Shown here: positions 1 through 10,028 of the stretch, one piece after another
Layout of the letters: each line of letters opens with the position of its first letter
How positions within the stretch are numbered: the stretch's first letter is position 1
DNA from: Methanobrevibacter sp. V74
Lineage (GTDB): Archaea > Methanobacteriota > Methanobacteria > Methanobacteriales > Methanobacteriaceae
Assembly (NCBI RefSeq): GCF_963082495.1
Contig: NZ_CAUJAN010000004.1
Span: 1 to 64,000, forward strand
Reading direction: 5' to 3'
DNA: 64,000 bases
Program-made: the position numbers and the translations under genes
The notes under the pieces: generated by a model
What the model saw: the letters and a program-made list of their open reading frames with translations, nothing else
What the model was told of the DNA's origin: nothing
Database searches by the model: none

Positions 1-16
1 GGGTTTCTACAAGGTT
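1..16 (+). mobile_element. End of an insertion sequence cut by the window edge
   Basis: The first 16 bases (gggtttctacaaggtt) match the right end of the insertion sequence at 48143-49449 (ending at 49448). The rest of this copy would lie left of the window. Only one short end is visible, so the call rests on that match. Confidence 0.45.
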
Positions 17-360
17 AAATTGTTTTTTGATTATGCACTAAATTATTTCTCTATAATCAATTTAATTGCTTTAAATTATAAAAATAAACCCCAAAATATC
101 TGGAAAACATTTTAATGAAAATTTTTTTGAAAATGAAATCATCTTGTTTTCATATGATTAAAGATGTTTAATTTATGTTTTACCAGATTATATTTAAGTA
201 TTGCCAATAATATGAATTTATTAAATTTAATATCGAATTTTAACAACAAAAAAGAAAACAATCACAAATAATGAAAAAAAATAAACACGGACATCGCATA
301 AAAAAATAGTTTTAAAAAAGTTATAATAAATGTTATTATCTCTTTTTTAATTTAATTTTA
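17..360. other. Intergenic stretch
   Basis: Very AT-rich, with no open frame or convincing RNA structure that I can see. It lies between the insertion-sequence end and the 3' end of the adhesin-like gene. Confidence 0.5.
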
Positions 361-2385
361 TCATTCTTCTTTGTGTTCTTTTATTCTATACCCCATGATT
401 ACTAATATTAATACCAATGCAATCATGCAATTACTTGAATATACTTTATATTGTCACTTTCAATTTTTTTATTTACTTCATAAGACTTTGAATCATCAAC
501 ATCTGATTGATCACTACTTCTGCCTGCACCAGAAGATGAAGAAGCACTAGCAATATTTTCACCAGAAGACCCATAAGTATAATGTGTTGAATTAGAATTG
601 CCGACTTTTGCTTGTGATTTGCTGTTATTATGATTATTTCCAAAAATATTCTTCTTATTAGTCAAACCATTATTCCCATTATTTATAGAATTACCTTTAT
701 CATCACCCTTGCCTCCGATAGAATTACCATTACTATCAAGCCAGCCTAATGATAAGCCACCACCTTTAAATGGATTTTTAAGATAAAATTTTAAATTATC
801 AGAATAATCATCACTGGTCATTTTACGAACAAACTTAGAACCATCAGTATTATTAACAACAACATTTCCTGATCCTCCATAAACATATGCAGCACGATTA
901 CCTCCATACTTACGAGTATTTAAAATATTGTTTGCAATAATAAAATCACTAACAGAAGAACCACCACCACTTTTTAATGCAACCGCAAGATCACTATTAG
1001 TTGAAACATTATTATATTGAATATACTTATGATCACCACTAGTGGTCTGTGAATAACTAATTCCATAAACATTGAAACCCCTCTCAAATTTATTCACAGT
1101 ACCAACGATAATAGTATTATTCATTATTTTATCATCAGAATCTTGAACTTCAATTCCAGCAACTAATGCCCAACTATGTTTACTAGCAAAACCGGTGACA
1201 TTAATAAAGTTACTAATAATATCAATATGAGTTTTACCGTAATAATTTTGAGAATAAATACCGATATTTGGACCATTACTATAACTGCTAAGATTATTAA
1301 AAGCTATAAGAATATTTTCAGCTTGTCCTGTTACTTGAATTGGATAAGCAGTACCATGAGTCTCTTTACCGCCAGAAGTACGAATATGAATATTATTACC
1401 ATAAATCACAACATTATTAGACAAATACAAATCCAAACCATATAAATAATTAACATCACCTTTACGAGTAATATAATCATTTTCTAAAATGGTATTTCTC
1501 TCAATTGTAGAATTATGACAAGCATAAATAAGTACGGCATCTAAAGTAGGTTCTCCTTGAGCAACACCATTAACAACACAACGAATATGATTATCAGATA
1601 ATCTTAAATTATTACATGAATCTGCAGCAAAACCTGCAACAGCATCCATGCTAATACCTCCATAAATCTCAGCCATCCAATTAACAGCCCTTAAAGGCAA
1701 TGAACAATTAATTATATTCCCTGAAACAATAGCATCAATAGTATTTGTCAAAACCATCCCATAATTATAACCACCAAGTAAAGCATTACCCTGCATATTC
1801 ACAGTATTATTGACTAATTTAACACCACTTAATTTAGCATCTAAACCATTAGAATAAATTCCAAAACCAGTGACATTCTTAGGAACAATATAATTAATAT
1901 TAACATTATAAACTGTGACATTATTAGCACTAACTAAAATACATGCACCTTCATTTTCGACAAAATCTTTATCCAAAACAAAATGTAAATTAGTTAACAT
2001 AATCCCATTAGCTTTCAGGTTAAAAACAGTATTATTGAACAATGCATTACGTCCAATAATTAGTATCAGATGAATTAATGGTTATAACACCTTTGTCATT
2101 AAATTTACCATCAAAAGTCAAAATACTGCCACCATAATTACTTTTTAAAGTATTTGAATCATCAAAATACATTTTAAAGTTTATCTGATTAATCACATGG
2201 ACAGTATCTTTCTGTGTTGTTAAAACATTCAAAGAAGAATGGGATTCATCAATACCAATTTCATCTGTTGCACCATATTGCAATGTTAAATTATCATTAA
2301 CCTCTGTTGAAGCAGAAACAAGACCAAAACTAAACAAAATAACAATTAATATTGAAAATATTACTAAAATTGTCTTAATTTTCAT
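361..2385 (-). pseudogene. Adhesin-like surface protein, two frameshifts
   Basis: Secreted parallel beta-helix protein of the Methanobrevibacter adhesin-like type. Translation starts at 2385 behind a GGTGG ribosome site, with a signal peptide (MKIKTILVIFSILIVILFSF). The first frame stops at 2047; the beta-helix body, rich in N-rich PbH1-like repeats, continues in another frame to 423. Near the end the frame shifts again: a hydrophobic anchor (MIALVLILVIMGYR) and basic/acidic tail (KEHKEE) follow in the original frame, stopping at 361. The two shifts therefore cancel. A Ser/Gly/Asn-rich spacer precedes the anchor. It probably sat on the cell surface as a membrane-anchored adhesin. It is either inactivated or carries two sequence errors. 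Confidence 0.75.
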
Positions 2386-2553
2386 TAAATCCCACCTTAC
2401 ATTTAATTCTGGCCTTAACATCCCATTATATAAAAAAAGACCAAAACGTAAAATAAAAATTATCAAATTTACTTTACTAACATTTATTTTAATTATTATC
2501 CATATTTAAATATTTGCAAATATAAAAATATTTAATTCAATAAAATTATATAT

Positions 2554-4104
2554 TTGATTGAAATAAGTATTGAGAACAAAAATATGGACTGTGAATCTGA
2601 AAGATTAATTAAAAATCAATTAAAAAACACGAATGATTTTAAAAAATTCAAAAAATTGATTGATAATTCTAAAGCATATGAAGTTCCAAAATCATTAACT
2701 GGTGAGTTAAGACCATACCAAAAAATAGGTTATTCATGGTTGGTTCAAAATGTTAAATATAACTTTGGATGTATTTTAGCTGATGATATGGGACTTGGTA
2801 AGACGTTACAAATTCTAAGTGCAATTCTTCATTTTAAAGAAGTTAATTCCCTAGAAAACAAATCCTCACTAATAATTGTTCCACCAACATTATTGTCCAA
2901 TTGGGAAAATGAAATTAAAAAATTCACACCAGAATTAACTTATTACATATATCATGGAACAAACAGAACTTTCCCTCTTGAAGAATATGACCTCATTTTG
3001 ACTTCTTATGGAGTAATCCGACTTGATTTAGACATATTCCAAGATAAAACATGGTTCATATGTGTTATTGATGAAGCACAAAACATTAAAAATCCCAATA
3101 CCCAACAAACAAAAGCAATTAAAAGTATTAAAGCTGAAAACAAGGTTGCACTAACAGGCACACCAATTGAAAATAAATTAACAGATTACTGGTCAATATT
3201 TGATTTTGTAAACAAAGGATATTTATCAAGTCTAGATAATTTTAAAGCTAATTATGTTATGAGAATTGAAAGACTGGAAGAGACAAAAACATTAGAAAAA
3301 TTCAAAACAATAACAAAACCATTTGTTCTAAGACGACTGAAAACTGATGACAACATCAAAGAGGAACTTCCAGATAAAATCATCAATGACATTTACTGTA
3401 GTCTGACAAAAAAACAAATTAGATTATACAATGCAATAATGGAGGGTATTTTTGAAGATTTAGAAGGTAAAACCGGTATTGAAAGACGTGGAATTATTTT
3501 AAATATAATAACTGGTTTAAAACAAGTATGTAATCATCCCTCACAATTCCTCAAATCCGACAATCCTAAAATTAATGAATCAGGAAAAATGGAATTGTTA
3601 ATCACGATTTTAGAAAATATTTTAGATGTAGATGAAAAAGTAATTATTTTTACCCAATATGCCCAAATGGGCAAAATCATAGAACAATTAGTTTCTAAAA
3701 AGCTAAAAACCAATGTATTATTCTTACATGGCTCATTAACACAACAAAAAAAAGCTGAAGTGATCTCTAATTTTCAAGAAAACAAAGAGTTTAAGATTTT
3801 AGTTGCAACACTGAAAACCGGAGGTGTTGGATTGAACCTAACAGCCGCACAAAATGTAATCCATTATGATTTATGGTGGAATCCTGCAATAGAAAACCAG
3901 GCAACAGACAGAGTACATAGAATTGGTCAGAAAAGTGATGTGATGGTTTATAGGTTCATTACTAAAGGAACCCTTGAAGAGGTAATTGATCAAATGAGTA
4001 AAAATAAATTAAATTTGGCCGAAAAGGCAATAAGCAATGATGAAACTTTCATTACAGAAATGACAAATGAAGAGTTGAAAGAAGCTTTAACTTTAAGACT
4101 GTAA
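2554..4104 (+). CDS. SNF2-family helicase, short N-terminus
   Basis: Superfamily 2 Swi2/Snf2 ATPase, a double-stranded DNA translocase. It has Walker A (ADDMGLGKT, about residues 76-84), the DEAQ Walker B box (about 172), LTGTPIENK (motif III) and motif VI DRVHRIGQ (about 452), so both RecA lobes are complete. Family members are usually about 900-1,000 residues with a long N-terminal region; here only about 45 residues precede the helicase core. The reading frame begins at TTG 2554 (ATG at 2584 is the alternative) with no clear ribosome site, so the gene may be 5'-truncated by the decay around the neighbouring adhesin. Its stop abuts the convergent nadC stop with no gap. Function in DNA repair or transcription is inferred from the family. 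Confidence 0.8.
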   Translation: MIEISIENKNMDCESERLIKNQLKNTNDFKKFKKLIDNSKAYEVPKSLTGELRPYQKIGYSWLVQNVKYNFGCILADDMGLGKTLQILSAILHFKEVNSLENKSSLIIVPPTLLSNWENEIKKFTPELTYYIYHGTNRTFPLEEYDLILTSYGVIRLDLDIFQDKTWFICVIDEAQNIKNPNTQQTKAIKSIKAENKVALTGTPIENKLTDYWSIFDFVNKGYLSSLDNFKANYVMRIERLEETKTLEKFKTITKPFVLRRLKTDDNIKEELPDKIINDIYCSLTKKQIRLYNAIMEGIFEDLEGKTGIERRGIILNIITGLKQVCNHPSQFLKSDNPKINESGKMELLITILENILDVDEKVIIFTQYAQMGKIIEQLVSKKLKTNVLFLHGSLTQQKKAEVISNFQENKEFKILVATLKTGGVGLNLTAAQNVIHYDLWWNPAIENQATDRVHRIGQKSDVMVYRFITKGTLEEVIDQMSKNKLNLAEKAISNDETFITEMTNEELKEALTLRL

Positions 4105-4929
4105 CTAATCAAACCTTAAACTAAAATTAAGGCTCCTAGATGAATGAGTTAATGCTCCAATAGAAATAATATCTACACCCAAATCGACATAATCCATTAT
4201 ATTTTCATCAATGACTCCTCCTGAAACTTCAATTAATGAATTTTGACGAATGTTTAAATTATTCAACTCATCAATCACTCTCTTAACCTCATCTGAAGAC
4301 ATGTTATCAAGCATTACAATATCAACACCATTTTCAACACATGCAACTGCATCCTCATGTGTTTCAACTTCGATTTCTATTTTTTTAGAAAAGCTGGTGT
4401 TCTTCTTTGCCTTTAACAGAGCATCTAAAGCGGAACTGCATGTTGCAATATGATTATCTTTAATTAAAACCATGTCATCTAGGCTAAAACGATGAGTATC
4501 TGCACCTCCAACTTTAAGAGCATATTTATCAAATTTAGAAATTGCTGGTGAAGTTTTGCGTGTTCCGGCAACTCTAACATTAGAATTATTTACTAAATTA
4601 ACATAATAATTAGCTGCAGTTGCTACCCCACTCATCCTCATTGACAAATTTAGTGCAGTTCTCTCTAAAAGCAAAATAGCTCTTGCATCGCCAATCAACG
4701 AAATTAATACATCACCAGGAGATATTTTACTTCCATCTTTTAACCAGAACGTGACTTTAACACCATGTTCTTCAAATAAATCTCTAATAATATCAATACC
4801 TGCTAAAATACCATCATCTTTTGATACAATAACTGCATTTACAACTTTGCCTTTTTCAACTACCGCATCAGATGTTATATCACCAAATCCTTCATCTTCA
4901 ACCAGCATATACTCAATAATTTTGTCCAA
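4105..4929 (-). CDS. nadC: Quinolinate phosphoribosyltransferase
   Basis: Converts quinolinate and PRPP to nicotinate mononucleotide, CO2 and pyrophosphate in NAD biosynthesis. At 274 residues it has the usual family length. It shows the N-terminal FGDITS segment, the ERTALNLSMRMSGVAT substrate-binding helix (about 88-104), the RKTSPA loop, the KDNHI stretch and the C-terminal barrel strands (EVETHEDA, IVMLDN, EVSGGV). The partner quinolinate synthase gene nadA lies about 1.7 kb away on the other strand, with RNase Z and an MscS channel between them. No nadB is seen. Confidence 0.93.
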   Translation of the reverse strand: MDKIIEYMLVEDEGFGDITSDAVVEKGKVVNAVIVSKDDGILAGIDIIRDLFEEHGVKVTFWLKDGSKISPGDVLISLIGDARAILLLERTALNLSMRMSGVATAANYYVNLVNNSNVRVAGTRKTSPAISKFDKYALKVGGADTHRFSLDDMVLIKDNHIATCSSALDALLKAKKNTSFSKKIEIEVETHEDAVACVENGVDIVMLDNMSSDEVKRVIDELNNLNIRQNSLIEVSGGVIDENIMDYVDLGVDIISIGALTHSSRSLNFSLRFD

Positions 4930-4998
4930 AAAATCACCTAAAAAGTTAATATAACTATGAATATATATTATTTCAATAAATATAAAAGTGATTACATT

Positions 4999-5901
4999 AT
5001 GGAAATAACATTTTTAGGAACTTCATCGGCAGTCCATTCAAAAGAAAGAAATCACCCATCAATTGCCCTTAAAGCTTTTGGAGAAACCTGGCTGTTTGAT
5101 TGTGGTGAAGCAACTCAAAAACAAATAATTTCAAGCAATATAAGTCCAATGAAAATCTCTAAAATATTTCTCACCCATTATCATGGCGATCATATTCTAG
5201 GCCTTCCAGGGCTTCTCCAGTCTATGAGCTTAAATGGTAGAGAATCTAAATTAACAATTTATGGACCAAAAGGATTGCATAAATTAAAAGACGCAATTTA
5301 TTCTCTAGGATATTGCGCAATTGAATACCCAGTTGAATTTAGGGAAATAAACACTGGAATAATCGAAGATAATGACAAGTATTTTATTCAAGCACAAAGA
5401 GTTAAGCATAATGTACCTACACTTGCTTATGCAGTTGAAGAGAAAAAGAAGCCTAAATTTTTACGTGAAAAAGCACTTGAATTAGGCGTTCCTGAAGGTC
5501 CCGCTTTTGGACTCCTGCATAACGGTGAAGAAGTTGAAGTCGATGGCGAAATCATAAAACCTGAACAAGTGCTTGGAAAACCACGAAAAGGAATTAAAGT
5601 AACTTATTCTGGAGACACAAGACCTTGCGAAGAGATGATCATGCTTGCTCTTGACTCCACATTACTTATACATGAATCAACTTTCATACAGGAAGAAAAT
5701 GCCAACGCAGTAGAACACTCACACTCCACATCAGTTGATGCTGCATACATTGCCCGTGAATCAAACAGCAAAGAGTTGATTTTAACCCATATTAGTACCA
5801 GATATACTAAAGAACATGAAAATATCATGTTAAAAGAAGCCAAAGAAGTCTTTAAGAATACTAAATTAGCTTATGACTTATTAGAAATTGAAGTTAAATG
5901 A
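4999..5901 (+). CDS. rnz: Ribonuclease Z
   Basis: Metallo-beta-lactamase-fold endonuclease that removes 3' trailers from tRNA precursors. The zinc site motif THYHGDH (His60, His62, Asp64, His65) is intact, followed by GLPGLLQSM, YSGDTRPC and the late THISTRY histidine box. I chose ATG 4999 (MEITFLGTSSAV), which matches the family start and has GTGAT about 8 bases upstream; a frame extension to 4957 would add 14 unlikely residues. The stop codon overlaps the mscS start (ATGA), so the two are translationally coupled. Confidence 0.93.
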   Translation: MEITFLGTSSAVHSKERNHPSIALKAFGETWLFDCGEATQKQIISSNISPMKISKIFLTHYHGDHILGLPGLLQSMSLNGRESKLTIYGPKGLHKLKDAIYSLGYCAIEYPVEFREINTGIIEDNDKYFIQAQRVKHNVPTLAYAVEEKKKPKFLREKALELGVPEGPAFGLLHNGEEVEVDGEIIKPEQVLGKPRKGIKVTYSGDTRPCEEMIMLALDSTLLIHESTFIQEENANAVEHSHSTSVDAAYIARESNSKELILTHISTRYTKEHENIMLKEAKEVFKNTKLAYDLLEIEVK

Positions 5902-6641
5902 TTATTATGAACATTCCAACTATTAATGACCCAATTATGACTTTAGTTTGCACAATAATTGTTATTATGGCAACCCTAATAATAACTAAAATTATTGCCA
6001 GAATAATGAATAAAATGGAAAGATTTAAAGAAGATAAAACTGCAATGTACCTTATAACAGATATTATTGATTATGTAATCTATTTCATAGCATTAATAGT
6101 TATTTTACAATTTTTTGGAATTAATCTTGCAGGAACATTATTAAGTTTAGGTATTGTAGGTATTGCAGTGAGCTTTGCTGCAAAAGACATTATTTCCAAT
6201 TTATTTTCCGGAATAATCTTGATTATAGGCAAAAGTGTAAAGGTCGGAGATACCATTGAAATTGATGGTGAAAAAGGCATTGTCAAAAGAATTTCACTTA
6301 GATCAACCCTTATTGTTAATGACATAGGTGTTAAAAATATTGTTCCAAATTCTACTTTGACAAATAATCCTTACTTACAATATAAAACTCCTGAAAAGTA
6401 TAGAGTGGATATATTTGCAGGATTGCCCCTAAATATTGATATTGAAGAATTTAAAGCCTATATCATTGAAAAAATGGAAAGTCACAAGGACATTTCTAGT
6501 TATCCCAAACCCAATGTTTATGCAAAAGAAATTAATTTTAAACAAAGTAAAGTGAAAGTATCTTTTTGGGTAAATAATTTTAATGATAAAGACAAATATA
6601 AAATAATAATTACAAATGACATACGAAATTATATTGAATAG
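5898..6641 (+). CDS. mscS: MscS-family mechanosensitive channel
   Basis: Small-conductance mechanosensitive channel that releases solutes on hypo-osmotic shock. Three hydrophobic helices are visible (about residues 12-35, 52-75, 78-105). The third contains the glycine/alanine-rich pore-type helix (GIVGIAVSFAAKDIISN) and is followed by the beta domain (VGDTIEIDGEKGIVKRI) and a C-terminal alpha/beta domain. At 247 residues it is a short-form MscS. The start overlaps the rnz stop by 4 bases; ATG 5907 is an alternative. nadA begins 8 bases after it, so rnz-mscS-nadA may be one transcript. Confidence 0.9.
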   Translation: MIIMNIPTINDPIMTLVCTIIVIMATLIITKIIARIMNKMERFKEDKTAMYLITDIIDYVIYFIALIVILQFFGINLAGTLLSLGIVGIAVSFAAKDIISNLFSGIILIIGKSVKVGDTIEIDGEKGIVKRISLRSTLIVNDIGVKNIVPNSTLTNNPYLQYKTPEKYRVDIFAGLPLNIDIEEFKAYIIEKMESHKDISSYPKPNVYAKEINFKQSKVKVSFWVNNFNDKDKYKIIITNDIRNYIE

Positions 6642-6649
6642 GTGGAAAG

Positions 6650-7561
6650 ATGAGTAGTTCCCTTCAAGAAGAAATTTTAGAATTAAAAGATGAGAAAAAT
6701 GCAATTATACTTGCGCACAACTACCAACCAAAAGAAGTTCAAGAAATTGCAGACTTTTTAGGAGATTCATTAGAATTATGCATAAAAGCTTCTGAAATTG
6801 ATGATAAAGATTTAGTTGTATTTTGTGGTGTTGATTTCATGGCAGAAACCGCATTTATATTGAATCCCAATAAAAAAATCATCATACCAACACTAGAAGC
6901 TGAATGTCCAATGGCCCATATGCTTCCAGAAGAAGAATTATTAAAAGCTAAGAAAAAACATCCTGATGCAGGAGTTATCCTTTATGTAAACAGTATTGCT
7001 GAAGCAAAACAACATGCGGATACCTTATGCACTTCAGCCAATGCAGTTAAAGTTGCAACAAGCTTACCTCATGATAAAATCCTATTTGGACCTGATAAAA
7101 ACTTAGGAACCCATGTTTCGGAAAAAGTTGATAAAGAAATAATTTATGTTCCAAAAGACGGTTACTGTTATGTTCACAGATTATTTGCAGTTGAAGATGT
7201 GGAACTTAAAAGAAAAGAATATCCAAATGCAGAGATAATCTGCCACCCCGAATGTAAAATTGAAGTTCAGAATGCATGTGATGAAGTAATGTCCACTGGT
7301 GGAATGTTAAAACACATTGCTGAAAGTGATAAAGAAGAATTTGTTATTGGAACTGAAATTGACATGATTACAAGAATCAATTCAGAGGTTCCGGGCAAAA
7401 AATTATATCCTTTACTTGAAGGAGCTATCTGCGAGACTATGAAACTTCATACTCTTGAAAAAGTTAGAGACTCACTTGTAAATGAAACTCCAGAAGTTAC
7501 ATTGCCTAAAGATGTGGCCGACAAATCTAGAAAAGCAGTGGAAAACATGTTAAACGTTTAA
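6650..7561 (+). CDS. nadA: Quinolinate synthase A
   Basis: 4Fe-4S enzyme condensing iminoaspartate with dihydroxyacetone phosphate to give quinolinate, the substrate of NadC. It has 303 residues, typical for the family. It shows AHNYQP near the N-terminus, FCGVDFMAETA (first cluster cysteine, about 58), the CHPEC region and GAICETMKLHTLE (last cysteine). A GGTGG ribosome site lies just upstream of ATG 6650. Probably cotranscribed with rnz and mscS. Confidence 0.95.
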   Translation: MSSSLQEEILELKDEKNAIILAHNYQPKEVQEIADFLGDSLELCIKASEIDDKDLVVFCGVDFMAETAFILNPNKKIIIPTLEAECPMAHMLPEEELLKAKKKHPDAGVILYVNSIAEAKQHADTLCTSANAVKVATSLPHDKILFGPDKNLGTHVSEKVDKEIIYVPKDGYCYVHRLFAVEDVELKRKEYPNAEIICHPECKIEVQNACDEVMSTGGMLKHIAESDKEEFVIGTEIDMITRINSEVPGKKLYPLLEGAICETMKLHTLEKVRDSLVNETPEVTLPKDVADKSRKAVENMLNV

Positions 7562-7563
7562 AT

Positions 7564-7590
7564 AGCTAGTTTTAAACTAGTTACTTATTT
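7564..7590 (+). terminator. Possible terminator after nadA
   Basis: A palindrome centred on ctagttttaaactag begins 3 bases after the nadA stop and is followed by a T-rich run. It lies between convergent genes (the hydrolase gene ends at 7592). Confidence 0.45.
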
Positions 7591-7591
7591 C

Positions 7592-8578
7592 TTATTTTAT
7601 ATTACTTAAAAATTCCTTCAATTCATCATCAATAATTGGATGTTCATCATATTCTTGATAATTATCAGATGATTTAAACAATACTACTTTTGAATTTTCA
7701 ATTAAATCCTCTAATGGCAATAAATCAAATTCTGGAGCATAATACACATCATTATCAGTGCCGACGATTAACACATTTGTTTTTATATTTTTTAACTTAT
7801 CTTCCAGATTATATTCTAAAATTGCATCATTTCTAAATTTGAAATCATATACATCTACAAATAATCCTTCATCAACAAAATCATCCATCAACACATCAAT
7901 TTCATCATTAGACATTTTTTGAAACATTCTTTTAGAAAAATAATTCGAATATAATAATCTATTAATAGAAACCATCATTCTGGATAATGAATCAGTATAT
8001 ACATCAGAATAAAAATCATCAGATAAATCTAAAATACTGTCCATGCATTTGGAAATCACATACCTATATCCGTTTGTTTTATAGGAACTGCCGGAAATCA
8101 TTATAAAGTCCATTTCATCCGGATATTCGCATGCCCAGGTATATACTTCATATCCTCCCAATCCCCGTCCCATAATACCATGTACCCTTTCAATGTTGAA
8201 TCGCTCTTTTAGAAATTGCCTTTTGAAATTGACACGATCTTTAATAGTATATTTTGGAAAATTATGTTTTAAATTAGTAACTGATGGTGAACAAGAATTT
8301 GGAAACCCCAATGAGGTTGCAAAAATAAAATAATAACTATCATAATCGAAAATTTTACCTTCACCAATAATACGATAAAGATTATCTAATGAAGAATAAT
8401 TTTCATTGAAACTATGGCAGTAAACGATTGCATTAGTCATATTTCCATCATCGTCATATTTTGGAGTGCCCTTAGCTAAATATTCCACATCAACATCGTT
8501 TAATATATCTCCAGATTCAAATTCAAATTCATCTATAATAAACTTGTCATAATCAATAAATACCTCATTATAAACCAT
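7592..8578 (-). CDS. MetX-like alpha/beta hydrolase without nucleophile serine
   Basis: Related to the homoserine O-acetyltransferase family and clearly paralogous to the gene at 8966-9952 (same NAIxYCH, SLGFPNSCSPS and FPKYxIxDxVNFxxQFL stretches). The nucleophile elbow, GNSMGG in the paralogue, reads GRGLGG here, so serine is glycine. The terminal histidine region (DLGH in the paralogue) is also divergent (DNYQ). The acid-residue loop (GTDNDVYYAPEFD) is kept. The fold looks intact and full length at 328 residues, so this is probably a catalytically dead or non-esterase paralogue rather than a decaying gene. It ends a minus-strand cluster starting at 9952. Substrate unknown. Confidence 0.75.
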   Translation of the reverse strand: MVYNEVFIDYDKFIIDEFEFESGDILNDVDVEYLAKGTPKYDDDGNMTNAIVYCHSFNENYSSLDNLYRIIGEGKIFDYDSYYFIFATSLGFPNSCSPSVTNLKHNFPKYTIKDRVNFKRQFLKERFNIERVHGIMGRGLGGYEVYTWACEYPDEMDFIMISGSSYKTNGYRYVISKCMDSILDLSDDFYSDVYTDSLSRMMVSINRLLYSNYFSKRMFQKMSNDEIDVLMDDFVDEGLFVDVYDFKFRNDAILEYNLEDKLKNIKTNVLIVGTDNDVYYAPEFDLLPLEDLIENSKVVLFKSSDNYQEYDEHPIIDDELKEFLSNIK

Positions 8579-8684
8579 ATTAATCCTCCAAATACATTTA
8601 ATTAATTATAATATTAAACGAATTATATATAATTATCCATAATAAAAATAAAAAGTAAAAATAAACAATAATGCACAAAAGTAT

Positions 8685-8957
8685 TCATAAATCCTCTAAA
8701 AAACTATTTAAAAATACAAACATTTCAATTTCTTCACGTGCTTTAAAATCATCAAATCTGAATTTTGCAACATCACTTTGAAAAGGATATAATTCATCTT
8801 CAAAATACATTTTAATTACAAGAACATCACCAGCAATTTTACTTTCTTCTTCAAGATTTTCATTTAAACCCTGCAATTGCCCTTGAGATAAATTATAAAC
8901 CGAATATTCAACAAAATTAACCTCACCCTGACCATAATCAGTAATTTTTACATCCAA
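8685..8957 (-). CDS. Small conserved-looking protein between two hydrolases
   Basis: 90 residues, acidic, with no signal peptide or membrane segment and no motif I recognise. An AGGTGAT ribosome site precedes ATG 8957, and the start lies 8 bases after the stop of the upstream MetX-like hydrolase, so it is cotranscribed. Position between the two hydrolase paralogues suggests a shared role, which is inference only. Confidence 0.6.
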   Translation of the reverse strand: MDVKITDYGQGEVNFVEYSVYNLSQGQLQGLNENLEEESKIAGDVLVIKMYFEDELYPFQSDVAKFRFDDFKAREEIEMFVFLNSFLEDL

Positions 8958-8965
8958 AATATCAC

Positions 8966-9952
8966 CTAAAATTTATCCATGAATTCTTTTAATTCATCAG
9001 AAATACTCACAAGATCATTGAAACATAAATGCCCTAAATCAGAATCCATTATAATCAACTGTGAATCCTTAATCATCTCAGACATTGGAATTGCATCAAG
9101 TTCAGGTGGAAAATGAGGATCTTGTTTACAAGAAATTATTAAAACCTTAGATTTGATTTTATCTAGCTCATTTTCAACATCATAATCCATGCAGGATCCA
9201 TTACAATATTTTAAATCATAAATGTCAACATCCATCATCTCATTGCCGAAATTTTCAAATTCACTAGCCAATTCCATATTAGACATTTCCCTCAATGATT
9301 CTTTAGAAAGTCCAAAGTTAAATTCAGCTAAATTAGCTATTCTCAGGGTTCTAAGTAGAGAATAAGTCATTTTACCTTTAGCATAATCCGGGTCAGAGGT
9401 TATGATTTCATCAACAAATTTTGAAAGGATAAAATCATGACCCGCTACTTTATAACTACTAACACCAACAATTATAAAATCTGCAAAGTCAGGATAATTA
9501 ATAGCCCAGGTTAAGCTAACAAAACCTCCCATGGAATTGCCAATCATTCCTAAAACATGGGAAATATTAAATTTTTCAACTAAAAATTGTTTTTGGAAAT
9601 TAACAACATCAAGAATGGAATATTTTGGAAATTTACTGTTTAATCCAGTAGTTGAAGGAGAACATGATGCTGGAGATCCTAAAGCAGTTAAAGATATGAA
9701 AAAATATTTGTTTTCATCAAAAACATCACCATCACCAACTAATGGAGCTACTTTCTTCATTGAGGAATAATTGCCAAGAGACCCATGGCAATAAATAATT
9801 GCATTTTTAATTAAACCCTCATCATCATATAGTGGAGTTCCAAAAGTCATATACTCAACTTTAACATCATTTAAGACTTTTCCACTTTTAAATTCAAATG
9901 AATCCATAGTATAATATTCATTTTTACTTTCAAAATATTCCTCGTCGTAAAT
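8966..9952 (-). CDS. MetX-like alpha/beta hydrolase
   Basis: Member of the homoserine O-acetyltransferase-like alpha/beta hydrolases. The nucleophile elbow GNSMGG, an acid loop (SCKQDPHFPPELD) and the late histidine (SDLGHLCF) form a complete catalytic triad. Start choice is unusual: a perfect AGGAGG (9960-9965) is followed after 7 bases by an in-frame ATT at 9952, which aligns within one residue with the ATG start of the paralogue at 8578. The nearest ATGs are 9994 (before the ribosome site) and 9907 (no site). First gene of the cluster with 8685-8957 and 7592-8578. Whether it makes O-acetylhomoserine is not shown; acyl transfer or hydrolysis are both possible. Confidence 0.78.
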   Translation of the reverse strand: MYDEEYFESKNEYYTMDSFEFKSGKVLNDVKVEYMTFGTPLYDDEGLIKNAIIYCHGSLGNYSSMKKVAPLVGDGDVFDENKYFFISLTALGSPASCSPSTTGLNSKFPKYSILDVVNFQKQFLVEKFNISHVLGMIGNSMGGFVSLTWAINYPDFADFIIVGVSSYKVAGHDFILSKFVDEIITSDPDYAKGKMTYSLLRTLRIANLAEFNFGLSKESLREMSNMELASEFENFGNEMMDVDIYDLKYCNGSCMDYDVENELDKIKSKVLIISCKQDPHFPPELDAIPMSEMIKDSQLIIMDSDLGHLCFNDLVSISDELKEFMDKF

Positions 9953-10028
9953 TTGAATTCCTCCTGAAATAATGTATAAATCTATGAAAAACAAATTATT
10001 TAAATTAAACTAAACAATGTTAATTGTG

